This document shows positions 36,545-44,468 of a stretch of DNA of 64,000 bases, in pieces. Both the position numbers and the translations under genes were made by a program. Within the stretch, counting starts at the first letter, position 1, and each line of letters starts with the position of its first letter. Source of the DNA: Limosilactobacillus fastidiosus (GTDB lineage Bacteria > Bacillota > Bacilli > Lactobacillales > Lactobacillaceae); NCBI RefSeq assembly GCF_014145505.1, contig NZ_JACIUZ010000044.1, forward strand, positions 1 through 64,000. The letters run 5' to 3'. The notes under the pieces were generated by a model. It searched no databases. It worked only from the letters and a program-made list of their open reading frames with translations, and was not told the DNA's origin.

Positions 36545-37233
36545 TTCAACTACCTAAAGACGAAAAATTACAACCAAAAACGCAACCCCACAATTTCTTT
36601 ATTTGGGGTAAGACGATGAGCGGAAAGTCATACTTCGCTAGTTTCTTCCCACACCCGTTAGTTCTAAATACTGATGGAAATAGTGAACAAGGAACAGCAC
36701 CAAGTATTCAAATCAGAAACATTCGTGATGAAGACGGCAAGTTGAAGCAATCAGCAATTCAACAGCTAGATGATGTGATTACTGCATTATCACAAAAGAA
36801 CACTTTCCAAACGCTAGTGGTTGATGTAATTGATGATATTTGCGTAATGCTGGAACAAGCGATTTGCATTGATAACGGTGTACAAGCTCTTAGTGATATT
36901 CCTTACGGAAAAGGTTATGCGATTTTTAACACCGTTCTTCAACAATTCGTCATGGACCTAAAGGCATTACCAATGAACATCATTTACATTAGTCGAGAAA
37001 TTTCAGTCGGTGGGGATGATGGTTCAACACCAGAACCAATGCCATCACTCAAACCGAAATACTACAACATCGTTAATGGGAACTGTGACTTGGTAATTCA
37101 TACACAGAAGTTTGGTAAAGATACTTACACACGGACAATTACCGATCGGCGGACTAAGTATGAAGCTAAGAACATTACTGATCCACGGATTAAGCAATTA
37201 CTAGAATCATGCGATGGCATGTTTGAAAAATAA
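36538..37233 (+). CDS. AAA ATPase (AAA_24/Sak4-like)
   Basis: The product is 231 aa with Walker A FIWGKTMSGKS and Walker B TLVVDVIDD. Sak4-like RecA-core proteins assist single-strand annealing in phages and often sit beside DUF669. The start overlaps the helicase end; RBS AGGAGG. Confidence 0.85.
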   Translation: MVIQLPKDEKLQPKTQPHNFFIWGKTMSGKSYFASFFPHPLVLNTDGNSEQGTAPSIQIRNIRDEDGKLKQSAIQQLDDVITALSQKNTFQTLVVDVIDDICVMLEQAICIDNGVQALSDIPYGKGYAIFNTVLQQFVMDLKALPMNIIYISREISVGGDDGSTPEPMPSLKPKYYNIVNGNCDLVIHTQKFGKDTYTRTITDRRTKYEAKNITDPRIKQLLESCDGMFEK

Positions 37234-37251
37234 TTTAGGAGGAATTTAATT

Positions 37252-37818
37252 ATGGGACTACAAGATGCATTTAATAAGGCTACTAAGGATTGGGACGCAA
37301 AGAAAGACAGCGCTAATCAATCAGATTTAATTCCGGCCGGTACTTACCAAGTGGTATTGGATAAGACAGACCATCCAGTATATGATTCTGGCTGGGATTG
37401 CTTACGGTTCTCAATGCAGGTGATTAAAGGTAAATACGCTAGTCGTAAGGAACAATTACGAATCAGTTTAGCAACTAAAACTAAGGCCAGTAAGGCAATG
37501 CCCGACTTCGTTGTGAGCCGGAACATTCGGATAATTTCAAAAGTTGCCGCAATGGTTGGGCTGACCGTCACTCCGGAATTGTTCCCAGATAATGAAACCG
37601 ATGCTTACGAAAAATTAGTCGATGCCTTTAAGCCTTATGAAGGTAAGACTTTAGAAATGACTATTACAGTTACGCCAAACAAAAAGGATCCCGATAATCC
37701 ATATCGTAATTATGACTTTGGACCGGGGATTAAAGTTGAAGAACCAGCCGCTAAGGAAGAACCAGTAGCAGATAAAGAACCTGAACCAACTGTTGACGAT
37801 GATGATTTGCCATTCTAA
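37252..37818 (+). CDS. DUF669 protein, putative ssDNA-binding
   Basis: The product is 188 aa. The core begins IPAGTYQVVLDKTDHPVYD. The C-terminus ends in a highly acidic tail DDDDLPF like that of bacterial SSB, which recruits partners. This and the location between ATPase and primase suggest it is the phage single-strand binding protein. RBS AGGAGG. Confidence 0.85.
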   Translation: MGLQDAFNKATKDWDAKKDSANQSDLIPAGTYQVVLDKTDHPVYDSGWDCLRFSMQVIKGKYASRKEQLRISLATKTKASKAMPDFVVSRNIRIISKVAAMVGLTVTPELFPDNETDAYEKLVDAFKPYEGKTLEMTITVTPNKKDPDNPYRNYDFGPGIKVEEPAAKEEPVADKEPEPTVDDDDLPF

Positions 37819-37837
37819 CTAAAGGATGTGAACGGGG

Positions 37838-38629
37838 ATGCAAAGCCTAGTTAATTACGCTAAACAATACGCTGAACATGGCTTTAGCGTAATTCCAACA
37901 ATCAATAAACGTCCGTTAATTAAGTTTGCTGACCGTGAGCCATTAACCGTTGATGAAATTACAAAATTTTGGCGAACTCATCCTTACGCTAACATTGCTC
38001 TGAAAACTGAACAGTTCTTTGTCATTGATGTTGATCGACACGAAGATGGGGATGACGGGACTAAAGCAATTAAAGAATTAAAACATCCAGAATGGTTTAA
38101 GACTTTGTGTCAAAAGACCGCCCACAATGGTTATCAGTTTTTCTTCAAGAAACCGGCTGAACGAATTGCTCAAAACATTGGCTTCCTGCCTGGGGTAGAT
38201 ATTAAGGCTCATCCTAATAATTACGTGGTTGTGGCACCGTCAATTATTGATGAAAAGGCCTATCAATGGCTCAACCATAAACCGATGATCGAACCAGCTG
38301 AAGAATTAATCCAGCTGATTGAAGAAAAGGGAAAACCGCAGATTAGTAATAAACAGATTGAGCGGTACCACCCGAAAGGTAAAACACAGACCTCTGAATT
38401 ATTTAGTCAGATTGCCAATGGCCTGGGTCCAACTGGTGGTCGTAATAATGCCCTAGCTTCATTTGCCGGCGGATTGTTATTCCGGAATGTTGAACCAGAA
38501 ACGGTCTTGGAATTAGCCAGAATTGCTAACAGTAGAACCGAATATAGCTTGACCGATAATGAGGTCGTCATAACGGTTAACAGCATGATTAAAAAGGAAA
38601 TCAGGAGAAGAGGTGAAACGGTTGAGTGA
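37838..38629 (+). CDS. Bifunctional primase/polymerase domain protein
   Basis: The product is 263 aa with the prim-pol N-terminal fold: HGFSVIPTINKRPLIKF, the catalytic FFVIDVDRHEDG, and NYVVVAPS. A small C-terminal PriCT-like helical region follows. It probably primes phage replication. Its end overlaps the next gene by 17 bases. Confidence 0.88.
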   Translation: MQSLVNYAKQYAEHGFSVIPTINKRPLIKFADREPLTVDEITKFWRTHPYANIALKTEQFFVIDVDRHEDGDDGTKAIKELKHPEWFKTLCQKTAHNGYQFFFKKPAERIAQNIGFLPGVDIKAHPNNYVVVAPSIIDEKAYQWLNHKPMIEPAEELIQLIEEKGKPQISNKQIERYHPKGKTQTSELFSQIANGLGPTGGRNNALASFAGGLLFRNVEPETVLELARIANSRTEYSLTDNEVVITVNSMIKKEIRRRGETVE

Positions 38630-39920
38630 AAAAAATGACAAAGTAGTGCCATTTGACAAAAAGAATGCCGAAAAGCTTAGTCAATTGACCAGTAAAGAAG
38701 AAAATAACTGGGGCTTCAAGGTAGACAAGTACGGTCGACCAAAAGCTAATAGTTTAGTGAACATTGAAATTATTTTAGAACGTGATCCAGTCTTAAAGGA
38801 TACATTCCAATTTAATGAATTCACAACTGAAATTGACGTTGTAAAGCCAAACAGTAAATTGATGTTCAAAACTGGTCAATTGGTAGATGCATATGTAGAT
38901 CAGATCGCTTCATATATTGAAAATAATTCTGATTATGGCGTGCTGTTTGATAACAAGAAAATTCGTAGCGCCATCACGGTTGTTGCTATGCGTCACCGTT
39001 ACAATCCAGTCCTTGATTACTTTGATGATGCCTACAAAAGTTGGGATCATAAAGAACGATTAAATCACATCATGGGTGATTATCTCGGGGTAGAAGAAAC
39101 GACAGTTGCCCAGCTAATTACTAAATTGTTTTTCGTTGGTGCAGTAGCAAAAGCACATAACCCGAAGACTAAATTTGATTTCGTCTTAGATTTAGTCGGT
39201 GGTCAAGGTGCTGGAAAGACCACGTTCTTACAAAAGATTGCGCCATTAGGTTATTACACGGACCAGTTCTCAACTTTTGATAACAAAGATGATTATGCGG
39301 TTATGCGTCGGGCATTAATTATTAATGATGATGAAATGACAGCCACCAACAATGCGAGTTTTGAAATTCTGAAGAAGTTTATTACTTTGCAGGAATTTGA
39401 ATACCGAAAACCATATGGTCACCAAGCGGAACGATTCGCGAAGAACTTCGTCATGTCCCGAACAACCAATGAGCTGTACTACTTGAAGGATAAAACCGGT
39501 GAACGGCGATTCTTACCGCTGCACGTTAGTAAGGCACGGCAGAAACATCATCCAGTAACGGATTTAACGGATGATTACGTCAAACAGTGCTGGGGTGAAG
39601 CTATGCAATTGTACAAGGACGGCTTCAGTTTTGCCTTAACCAACGAGCAGGAAGAAGAATTAGACGAACATCGTCAAAACTTCATGTACACCGATGAATT
39701 GGAAGACAAGATTGATGAAGCACTGAATAACCAGTTTAAGGATCAAGATTTCATTACCAATGAAGCTTTATCGTTAGCGGTCGCCCCAGGGATTGACTTA
39801 GTAAAGAATCGTAAGATTGGAAATCAGATTTCCAACATCATGGTTAATCGGTTTGGGTTTAGAAAGAAATCAAAGAAATTTAATGGTGAAGCAAAACGAG
39901 GTTACGTAAGGTTACGGTAA
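38613..39920 (+). CDS. VirE-like phage replicative helicase
   Basis: The product is 435 aa, a P-loop ATPase of the virulence-associated E family with GGQGAGKTTFLQKI (Walker A) and RALIINDDEM (Walker B). It partners the primase upstream. The start is GTG 38613, five bases after AGGAG. The last codons form the first iterons of the predicted origin. Confidence 0.87.
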   Translation: MKRLSEKNDKVVPFDKKNAEKLSQLTSKEENNWGFKVDKYGRPKANSLVNIEIILERDPVLKDTFQFNEFTTEIDVVKPNSKLMFKTGQLVDAYVDQIASYIENNSDYGVLFDNKKIRSAITVVAMRHRYNPVLDYFDDAYKSWDHKERLNHIMGDYLGVEETTVAQLITKLFFVGAVAKAHNPKTKFDFVLDLVGGQGAGKTTFLQKIAPLGYYTDQFSTFDNKDDYAVMRRALIINDDEMTATNNASFEILKKFITLQEFEYRKPYGHQAERFAKNFVMSRTTNELYYLKDKTGERRFLPLHVSKARQKHHPVTDLTDDYVKQCWGEAMQLYKDGFSFALTNEQEEELDEHRQNFMYTDELEDKIDEALNNQFKDQDFITNEALSLAVAPGIDLVKNRKIGNQISNIMVNRFGFRKKSKKFNGEAKRGYVRLR

Positions 39921-40168
39921 GTTACGCTAAAAACACGCTAGCGTAACCGTTGTAAACCTAGTTATATCAACAGGTACAGCCATTTTGGTTACGGTGTAAC
40001 ACTAATATTAATAAAAAGTTATTAGTAGTAGGTATATAGACAGAGAGAGCGCCAGAAAAGTTTTTGGCAAAAATGTGAGAAATAGCGTAACCAAACGCCA
40101 TGGATTATTGATATATCAACGATAATGACGGTTACGGTAAACAAAAAAATAGCGTTACCTACCGTAAC
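39901..40168. other. Candidate phage replication origin (iteron cluster)
   Basis: GTTACG or its complement CGTAAC occurs eight times in 268 bp: 39901, 39911, 39921, 39942, 39988, 40086, 40131 and 40163. There are near copies at 39995 and 40154. The first three are direct repeats at exactly 10-bp spacing. Longer forms TAGCGTAACC and GGTTACGGT recur. A central AT-rich stretch (40001-40040) could be the unwinding element. The position, right after the replicative helicase, fits an origin. Confidence 0.75.
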
Positions 40169-40183
40169 CCAACGGAGGTAAAT

Positions 40184-40366
40184 ATGATAAAAATGCACAC
40201 AATTGGTGGAAACGTCTATAACTACAAAGGCAGTTACCAAGAAATTCAACGAGCATTGCATGATGTAAGTTGCAATTTCTTAGTTGGTAAAAATCGTAAG
40301 AACTGCCGGGTAATTATTCCACGTGAAGCCGTTGATAGTATCGAAGAGATCGAGATGAATTACTAA
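40184..40366 (+). CDS. Hypothetical 60-aa protein
   Basis: RBS CGGAGGT before the ATG. Begins MIKMHTIGGNVYNYKGSYQE; soluble. First of four overlapping small genes. Function unknown. Confidence 0.7.
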   Translation: MIKMHTIGGNVYNYKGSYQEIQRALHDVSCNFLVGKNRKNCRVIIPREAVDSIEEIEMNY

Positions 40367-40539
40367 TGAATGATAGAAGATTTGATGAATTTATTAAAAG
40401 AAATCCTGATATACACGAGATATTTCATGAAGGTTATCGCAGAGGTGTTATAGAAGGATTTACAATAGCAGCTAAGAAAGCATCTGCGTTTCTAAAAATA
40501 ATTGCGGAAATACAAGAAGAAAAGATGAGAGTTGAATAA
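40366..40539 (+). CDS. Hypothetical 57-aa protein
   Basis: ATG 40366 overlaps the stop of the previous gene and TAA 40537-40539 overlaps the next ATG, so it is coupled on both sides. It begins MNDRRFDEFIKRNPDIHEIF and is highly helical and charged. Function unknown. Confidence 0.7.
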   Translation: MNDRRFDEFIKRNPDIHEIFHEGYRRGVIEGFTIAAKKASAFLKIIAEIQEEKMRVE

Positions 40540-40721
40540 TGACTGATAGAGAATTATATTTTCGACTGTTTCAGTTAGATGCAGATGGTAATGGAATTCA
40601 TGTAAAAACGAATAGATACGCTCGACGACAAACTATAACTATTACAACGTTATATCCAGACCCAGAAACATTAATTGAAGTTTGGAAGCTGTGTGAGGAG
40701 TGGATGAATCCATATGAATGA
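40539..40721 (+). CDS. Hypothetical 60-aa protein
   Basis: Begins MTDRELYFRLFQLDADGNGI; soluble with a Trp-rich end. Coupled to the previous gene through TAATG. Function unknown. Confidence 0.7.
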   Translation: MTDRELYFRLFQLDADGNGIHVKTNRYARRQTITITTLYPDPETLIEVWKLCEEWMNPYE

Positions 40722-40911
40722 AAAATTAAAAAATATCAGTTCATCAGAATTACTTGATGAACTGATAAGAAGAAAAGAAATTGTAAAGCTAAAAGGTGGT
40801 ATTTACCACGAATGGGAATTGTTCCCTAAATATATATTGCGAAACGTAAATTTACCAAAAGATTATGACTTCTTTATAACTAAAGACTTGCTTCGAAATC
40901 TTCAAAAGTAG
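40714..40911 (+). CDS. Hypothetical 65-aa protein
   Basis: Begins MNEKLKNISSSELLDELIRR; soluble. Overlaps the previous gene by eight bases and the convergent YozE-like gene by 32. Confidence 0.65.
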   Translation: MNEKLKNISSSELLDELIRRKEIVKLKGGIYHEWELFPKYILRNVNLPKDYDFFITKDLLRNLQK

Positions 40912-41074
40912 ATTTAGCAACATCAGTAACGACATCATTAGGAAAATGATTTTCAATTTGGTTCCAGGTAGTGACATTAATAGGGAAACTTTTATCTCTT
41001 TCAATGTCACGAGCTAAATCGCCATATTGAGAATCTTCGTCTAAAAATTGTTTAATCCAAGAATTGAAATTCAT
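40880..41074 (-). CDS. YozE/SAM-like domain protein (reverse-oriented)
   Basis: The product is 64 aa and fits the YozE sterile-alpha-motif-like family: FNSWIKQFLDEDSQYGDLARD, IERDKSFPI and a C-terminal VAKSTFEDFEASL. It has a near-perfect RBS AAGGAGGTGA. Role unknown; antisense to the early operon. Confidence 0.75.
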   Translation of the reverse strand: MNFNSWIKQFLDEDSQYGDLARDIERDKSFPINVTTWNQIENHFPNDVVTDVAKSTFEDFEASL

Positions 41075-41116
41075 AGTTTCACCTCCTTGGAAATTTTATC
41101 AGAAAGTTGTGATGCA

Positions 41117-41470
41117 ATGGAATCTGAACATAAAATTCAGAACGATATTCGGGTAGCCCTGTCACGGCAGCACTGTACAGTGTTCCGGGTAAACGTCGGT
41201 TCAGTTCATACTTCAGATGGAAGATTTTTCAGCGCTGGTGTGCCTTCGGGGCATCCTGATCTTTACGGCTGGCGATGGTCAGATAATCAAGTATTTTACA
41301 TTGAAGTAAAAAATGAACGTGGAAAACCCCGACAAGACCAGATTCAATTTCACCAGATGTTAACTCAGCGAAACGTGATTCACGGAATCGCCCGGTCAGC
41401 TGAAGATGCGGTGAAAATTGTTACTAGTGGTTTAGTGGGATATGGATTTAAAGATTATGGAGGTAAGTAA
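41117..41470 (+). CDS. VRR-NUC nuclease
   Basis: The product is about 117 aa, PD-(D/E)xK fold: ESEHKIQNDIRVAL, GVPSGHPDLYGW (catalytic Asp), FYIEVKNERG (E-x-K) and GKPRQDQIQFHQ. Phage members are thought to be Holliday-junction or replication nucleases. I prefer ATG 41117 because the frame upstream runs through the RBS and start of the divergent gene. Confidence 0.87.
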   Translation: MESEHKIQNDIRVALSRQHCTVFRVNVGSVHTSDGRFFSAGVPSGHPDLYGWRWSDNQVFYIEVKNERGKPRQDQIQFHQMLTQRNVIHGIARSAEDAVKIVTSGLVGYGFKDYGGK

Positions 41471-41653
41471 ATGACTTTTAATGAAGCGGTTAAGTGCTAT
41501 GAAAATAACACAATGGTTAAAGAAGACGGAATGGTTTATTACGTCATTGAAATTAACCGAATGAAAGAAACAGTAAAAATAAAAACTGCAACCGGAAATC
41601 CATTCTTTGCAATGGCACGTGAAACATTACCTAGTAAGTTAGTGAAGGCATAG
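41471..41653 (+). CDS. Hypothetical 60-aa protein
   Basis: Begins MTFNEAVKCYENNTMVKEDG; soluble, beta-rich. RBS GGAGGTAAGTA. It directly follows the nuclease gene. Function unknown. Confidence 0.65.
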   Translation: MTFNEAVKCYENNTMVKEDGMVYYVIEINRMKETVKIKTATGNPFFAMARETLPSKLVKA

Positions 41654-41660
41654 AAAAAGG

Positions 41661-41936
41661 ATGGCAAGGATGGAAATTAAGTTAGATGACCATTACACAA
41701 TTGTCGGTGGGAAACATGGTCAAATACAGCTTATAAGACATAAGACTAACCCGGAACGACGAAAAGACAAGATTATTAGCAACGATACATTGTATTTTCA
41801 AACATTCGGTCAAGCCGTTAAGACCTACATTAAAAAGTCAGCTAATGAATCTAGCATTAAATCGTTTGAAGAATTAGCAGCATTCATTGACGGCAAGCTT
41901 AAAGATGTGGAACTGAAAATTAATCAAGTGATATGA
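41661..41936 (+). CDS. Hypothetical DUF5405-like/early phage protein (91 aa)
   Basis: Contains MEIKLDDHYTIVGGKHGQIQ and a helical end (SFEELAAFIDGKLKDVELK), a layout seen in phage DUF5405-type proteins; the family call is weak. ATG 41670 is an alternative start after AAGGATGGC. Confidence 0.6.
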   Translation: MARMEIKLDDHYTIVGGKHGQIQLIRHKTNPERRKDKIISNDTLYFQTFGQAVKTYIKKSANESSIKSFEELAAFIDGKLKDVELKINQVI

Positions 41937-42066
41937 GAAAGCAAAACGAAATGGAGCGTATTTATTAAGAATGAAACCAATTAAAGTTAGTGCGGATTCA
42001 TTAGAAAGCGAACCGGACTAGGAGGAAGAATGAAGTTAAAGAAAAAGCCACACGGTAATGTGTGAC

Positions 42067-42366
42067 TTAGCGGTAACTCCTATCATGGTTTCCGGTACGG
42101 ATTAAATCTAAAATGTGAAGGTCAATTTCATTATTACGGATTTGGTAAATTAAAACCCAATTATCGTCATATTGGCGATCAACATGCAATGCTCGCAAGT
42201 TTCTGTACTTGCCATGTAGCTTGTGATCTTTATGTTTTCTGAGCAATTCTTCATTAGCACCAGCAACCAGAAGCTTGATGACATGTTTAAGTTTATCCAT
42301 ATCATAATGTTTTCGCTTAAGGCGTTTATAATTTCGTTTAAATTCAGGAGTTCGATTAATAATCAA
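42067..42366 (-). CDS. RelE/YafQ-type mRNA interferase toxin
   Basis: The product is 99 aa with the RelE/YafQ fold: TPEFKRNYKRLKRKHYDMDK, then the core HKDHKLHGKYRNLRALHV and NWVLIYQIRNNEIDLHILD. Such toxins cut mRNA on the ribosome. It follows its antitoxin gene by 15 bases in a reverse-oriented operon. Confidence 0.9.
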   Translation of the reverse strand: MIINRTPEFKRNYKRLKRKHYDMDKLKHVIKLLVAGANEELLRKHKDHKLHGKYRNLRALHVDRQYDDNWVLIYQIRNNEIDLHILDLIRTGNHDRSYR

Positions 42367-42381
42367 TGTTAATCTTCCTCC

Positions 42382-42633
42382 CTAGTCGTCAAGGTCATCA
42401 AATAGTTCATCAACAGAATTAAATGATTTATAATTACCACTTTTTAGTTCTTCTAGTGAACGATCTAGACTCGAAGACTCGTTAGAAACTTTAAATGGAA
42501 TACCATTAGTTTTAATAACTTTCTTTAAGTAAATTTTGATACCAGTTGAAAAATCCATACCAAGATTAGCGAAAACATCTTGAGCATCATCATGTGTCTG
42601 TTCATCAAGTCGTAAACTATATGGTTTAGTCAT
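42382..42633 (-). CDS. RelB/DinJ-type antitoxin
   Basis: The product is about 83 aa. A ribbon-helix-helix N-terminus (KPYSLRLDEQTHDDAQDVFA, then LGMDFSTGIKIYLKKVI) should bind the operator, and the acidic C-terminus (ELKSGNYKSFNSVDELFDDL) should wrap the toxin. ATG 42633 has AAAGGGTGAT upstream. Confidence 0.9.
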   Translation of the reverse strand: MTKPYSLRLDEQTHDDAQDVFANLGMDFSTGIKIYLKKVIKTNGIPFKVSNESSSLDRSLEELKSGNYKSFNSVDELFDDLDD

Positions 42634-42658
42634 ATTAATCACCCTTTCTGTATTTATA

Positions 42659-42680
42659 TTGTATTACATTTAATATACAA
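42659..42680. promoter_or_regulatory. Candidate operator of the RelB/YafQ-type operon
   Basis: A 22-bp element with 6-bp arms TTGTAT/ATACAA lies just upstream of the antitoxin gene and contains AT-rich promoter-like sequence. Confidence 0.45.
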
Positions 42681-42772
42681 AGTAAATAAAAAGACACCCC
42701 TACTAGGAACGCCCGGTTTGGTATAAAAATAAAGCAAATCAATTATATCACAAGGGACGAGGGGTGTAGAGC

Positions 42773-43222
42773 GTGGTTGACAGCGTATTTGGTAATTTGG
42801 ATAAAGAAGCCACTAAGGAAGCATTTAAGGAGTATCTAAAGGAATGGAAAAAGTACAAGCTTAAAGCAATGCAACGGTTCCCAGGTTTGAAGTCGCCTAG
42901 CATGGACGGACAACCAAATGATGGGACACCACATGACCCGGACCAGAAGTTCGTTAACCACGCTGAAGCTGTTTATCAATACAAGACAAGAATTAAGTGT
43001 TGCGAGGTACTAATGAGTGTCGGTGAGGAAGAAGAAATCCTTGGTGATATTTTACTTCACAGGTTCATTAAGGGCTGGTCAGCGGTTAAGACAATGAATT
43101 ACATTAAGGAGCAGTACAACGCTTATATGAGTGAGCGAACGTTCATGTTAAAGCAAAATGAAGCGTTGTGGGAAGGCGCGTTAATGTGTCCAAATGATTC
43201 AGTTAGGGTACTTAAAAATTAA
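42773..43222 (+). CDS. ArpU-family late transcription regulator
   Basis: The product is 149 aa. ArpU/RinA-like phage proteins activate late genes. The C-terminus has LLHRFIKGWSAVKTMNYIKE, a sigma-like HTH region, and NEALWEGALMCP. The start is GTG 42773; its RBS (GGGGTG) lies in the right arm of an inverted repeat with 42694-42701. Directly downstream are four phased TGCAG boxes. Confidence 0.85.
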   Translation: MVDSVFGNLDKEATKEAFKEYLKEWKKYKLKAMQRFPGLKSPSMDGQPNDGTPHDPDQKFVNHAEAVYQYKTRIKCCEVLMSVGEEEEILGDILLHRFIKGWSAVKTMNYIKEQYNAYMSERTFMLKQNEALWEGALMCPNDSVRVLKN

Positions 43223-43236
43223 TCTGCTGTTTTTTC

Positions 43237-43274
43237 TGCAGAAAAGTTGCAGAAAAATTGCAGATGATTTGCAG
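43237..43274 (+). promoter_or_regulatory. Four TGCAG boxes at exact 11-bp spacing
   Basis: TGCAG starts at 43237, 43248, 43259 and 43270, each followed by A/T-rich hexamers (AAAAGT, AAAAAT, ATGATT). A degenerate TGCTG lies at 43225. They begin 14 bases after the ArpU-type regulator gene and end about 20 bases before a TATTAT (43296-43301). They are good candidates for activator-binding sites of the late or giant-RNA promoter. Confidence 0.7.
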
Positions 43275-43877
43275 TTTTTGCCTTAAAAACGGTCGTATTA
43301 TGGTATTGTTCGAAAAATTAATTGAACTCACAATTACCAAATACTTTGTGACCTGAGCACGAACGACTTCAGCGTTCATGTCGTTAAACTGCTTAAATAG
43401 ACGTCTGTTACTTATGCTTACCTCAGGATCTCTCTGTTAAGAAGCGTAGGTGTGTGGAACGGTAACCAAGCCGGTGATGGATGCAAGCTCCATAATCCAC
43501 GTTGAGACTAGCGTTGTACTAAACGGATCTTGTGGTCGTGATTATGTAAAGACCTCCTTTCATTGTGGTTATTCAAATTTACAGATTAAGTAGCCCGCTC
43601 TGCTAGTCTCAGGGCAACCATGCTGTTATCAGCAAAAGAAGCTCGCACTCAACTTCAACGGCTTAACGAGTGCATTGTGTAGATACGTGAAGTTAGGCAC
43701 CAGGCGACAACGCTTGCGGGGGCAGTTCCCGGTATCTACTTTGGAAGCACAATTTAATTAAGGAGATGACAAACGCCTCCTTTTTGATATTAACAGTGCT
43801 TCCAAGCAGAGAAAGATGACACTAAGTTCATTTTAAAGAGTACGGTAGTCATCTACTTTTCACATAAATCTCTGCAA

Positions 43878-43974
43878 GCTATGGTCCTCGGTAGGGCATG
43901 AATAGGGCAGTAATTTCCTGGCACTGCACGCTAGACTATTCACGCACAGCAGCGGTTCAACTCCGCTCTCTAGC
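43878..43974 (+). other. tRNA-like fold inside the giant RNA
   Basis: GCTATGG (43878) pairs with CTCTAGC (43968-43974) as an acceptor stem with one mismatch. A short D-like arm contains GGTA. TGAATAG/CTATTCA (43899, 43936) makes a 7-bp anticodon-like stem with an enlarged, internally paired loop. AGCGG-TTCAACT-CCGCT (43951-43967) is a perfect T-arm with a TTCRANY-type loop. The 30-nt loop and missing CCA mean it is not an ordinary tRNA. Confidence 0.45.
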
Positions 43975-44101
43975 TTTGTGAGCAATCATCAAAAATATCT
44001 ACTGTATTTTTAAACACTTAGATTGCTTACATACTTCAGCAAGCACACAAAAATATATTTACATCTATATATTGGTTAATGGCAACACCGCTTGTTGAAG
44101 T

Positions 44102-44140
44102 TGTGTCTGACGTGGAAAATCAGACACACATTTTATTTTT
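44102..44140 (+). terminator. Terminator of the giant RNA
   Basis: A perfect 9-bp stem TGTGTCTGA/TCAGACACA is followed by CATTTTATTTTT. Confidence 0.9.
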
Positions 44141-44145
44141 ACCTC

Positions 44146-44172
44146 GCCTGGTCTGATTGACCGGGCTTTTTA
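44146..44172 (+). terminator. Second terminator
   Basis: GCCTGGTC/GACCGGGC (one wobble) followed by TTTTT, back-to-back with the previous terminator. Confidence 0.8.
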
Positions 44173-44309
44173 TATAAAAAAGCTCCCACAAAGTGTATAA
44201 CGCTTTTTGAGGGAAGTATAGTGTAAAACACCATTTATAATTAAAATGGCTGAAATAGTCTAATATTACAAATTAGGCCTTTTCTGCAATACAATTTATT
44301 TGTTTTAAA
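44173..44309. other. Gene-free spacer with a minus-strand hairpin
   Basis: Nothing coding is seen. Read on the minus strand, an imperfect CTC-CAAAG hairpin near 44180-44215 is followed by six T, so it may end a leftward transcript, but no leftward gene is evident. Confidence 0.3.
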
Positions 44310-44318
44310 TGGTATACT
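44310..44318 (+). promoter_or_regulatory. Extended -10 promoter of the toxin mRNA
   Basis: TGGTATACT is an extended -10 element. The expected start near 44325 is exactly where a long-range pairing region begins. Confidence 0.6.
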
Positions 44319-44468
44319 AATGAAGTCGTTATGGTTAAGCGTCTGTTTGCACTGTTGTGATTCATAGTTGCGTGGGATCCAACAGAGAGGACGTGGTTAT
44401 CATGAACGTATTTGTACGTTTAAGTTTGGTAATGTATGTTTTCTTTGAATACATCAAAGGAACTTCAT

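Larger units (their letters stand above)
43305..44140 (+). ncRNA. Giant structured phage RNA (ROOL/GOLLD-like in size and position)
   Basis: About 830 bases without a plausible gene, full of perfect helices: CCTGAG/CTCAGG (43352, 43422), GAACG/CGTTC (43361), GAGACTAGC/GCTAGTCTC (43504, 43602), TGCTG/CAGCA (43621), GCACTC/GAGTGC (43645, 43668), GTAGATAC/GTATCTAC (43679, 43732), GGAAGCAC/GTGCTTCC (43743, 43796), GCAGAGA/TCTCTGC (43806, 43869) enclosing AGATGAC/GTCATCT, AGCAATC/GATTGCT (43981, 44021) and a 12-bp helix (44033-44044 with 44090-44101). A terminator closes it. Giant RNAs called ROOL and GOLLD occur at this place in lactobacillus prophages; the class cannot be settled here. Confidence 0.75.

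Noticed and set aside
43223-44172. Ordinary tRNA gene in the gene-free late region
   Set aside because: The tRNA-like segment has an oversized anticodon loop and no CCA, and is embedded in a larger structured transcript.
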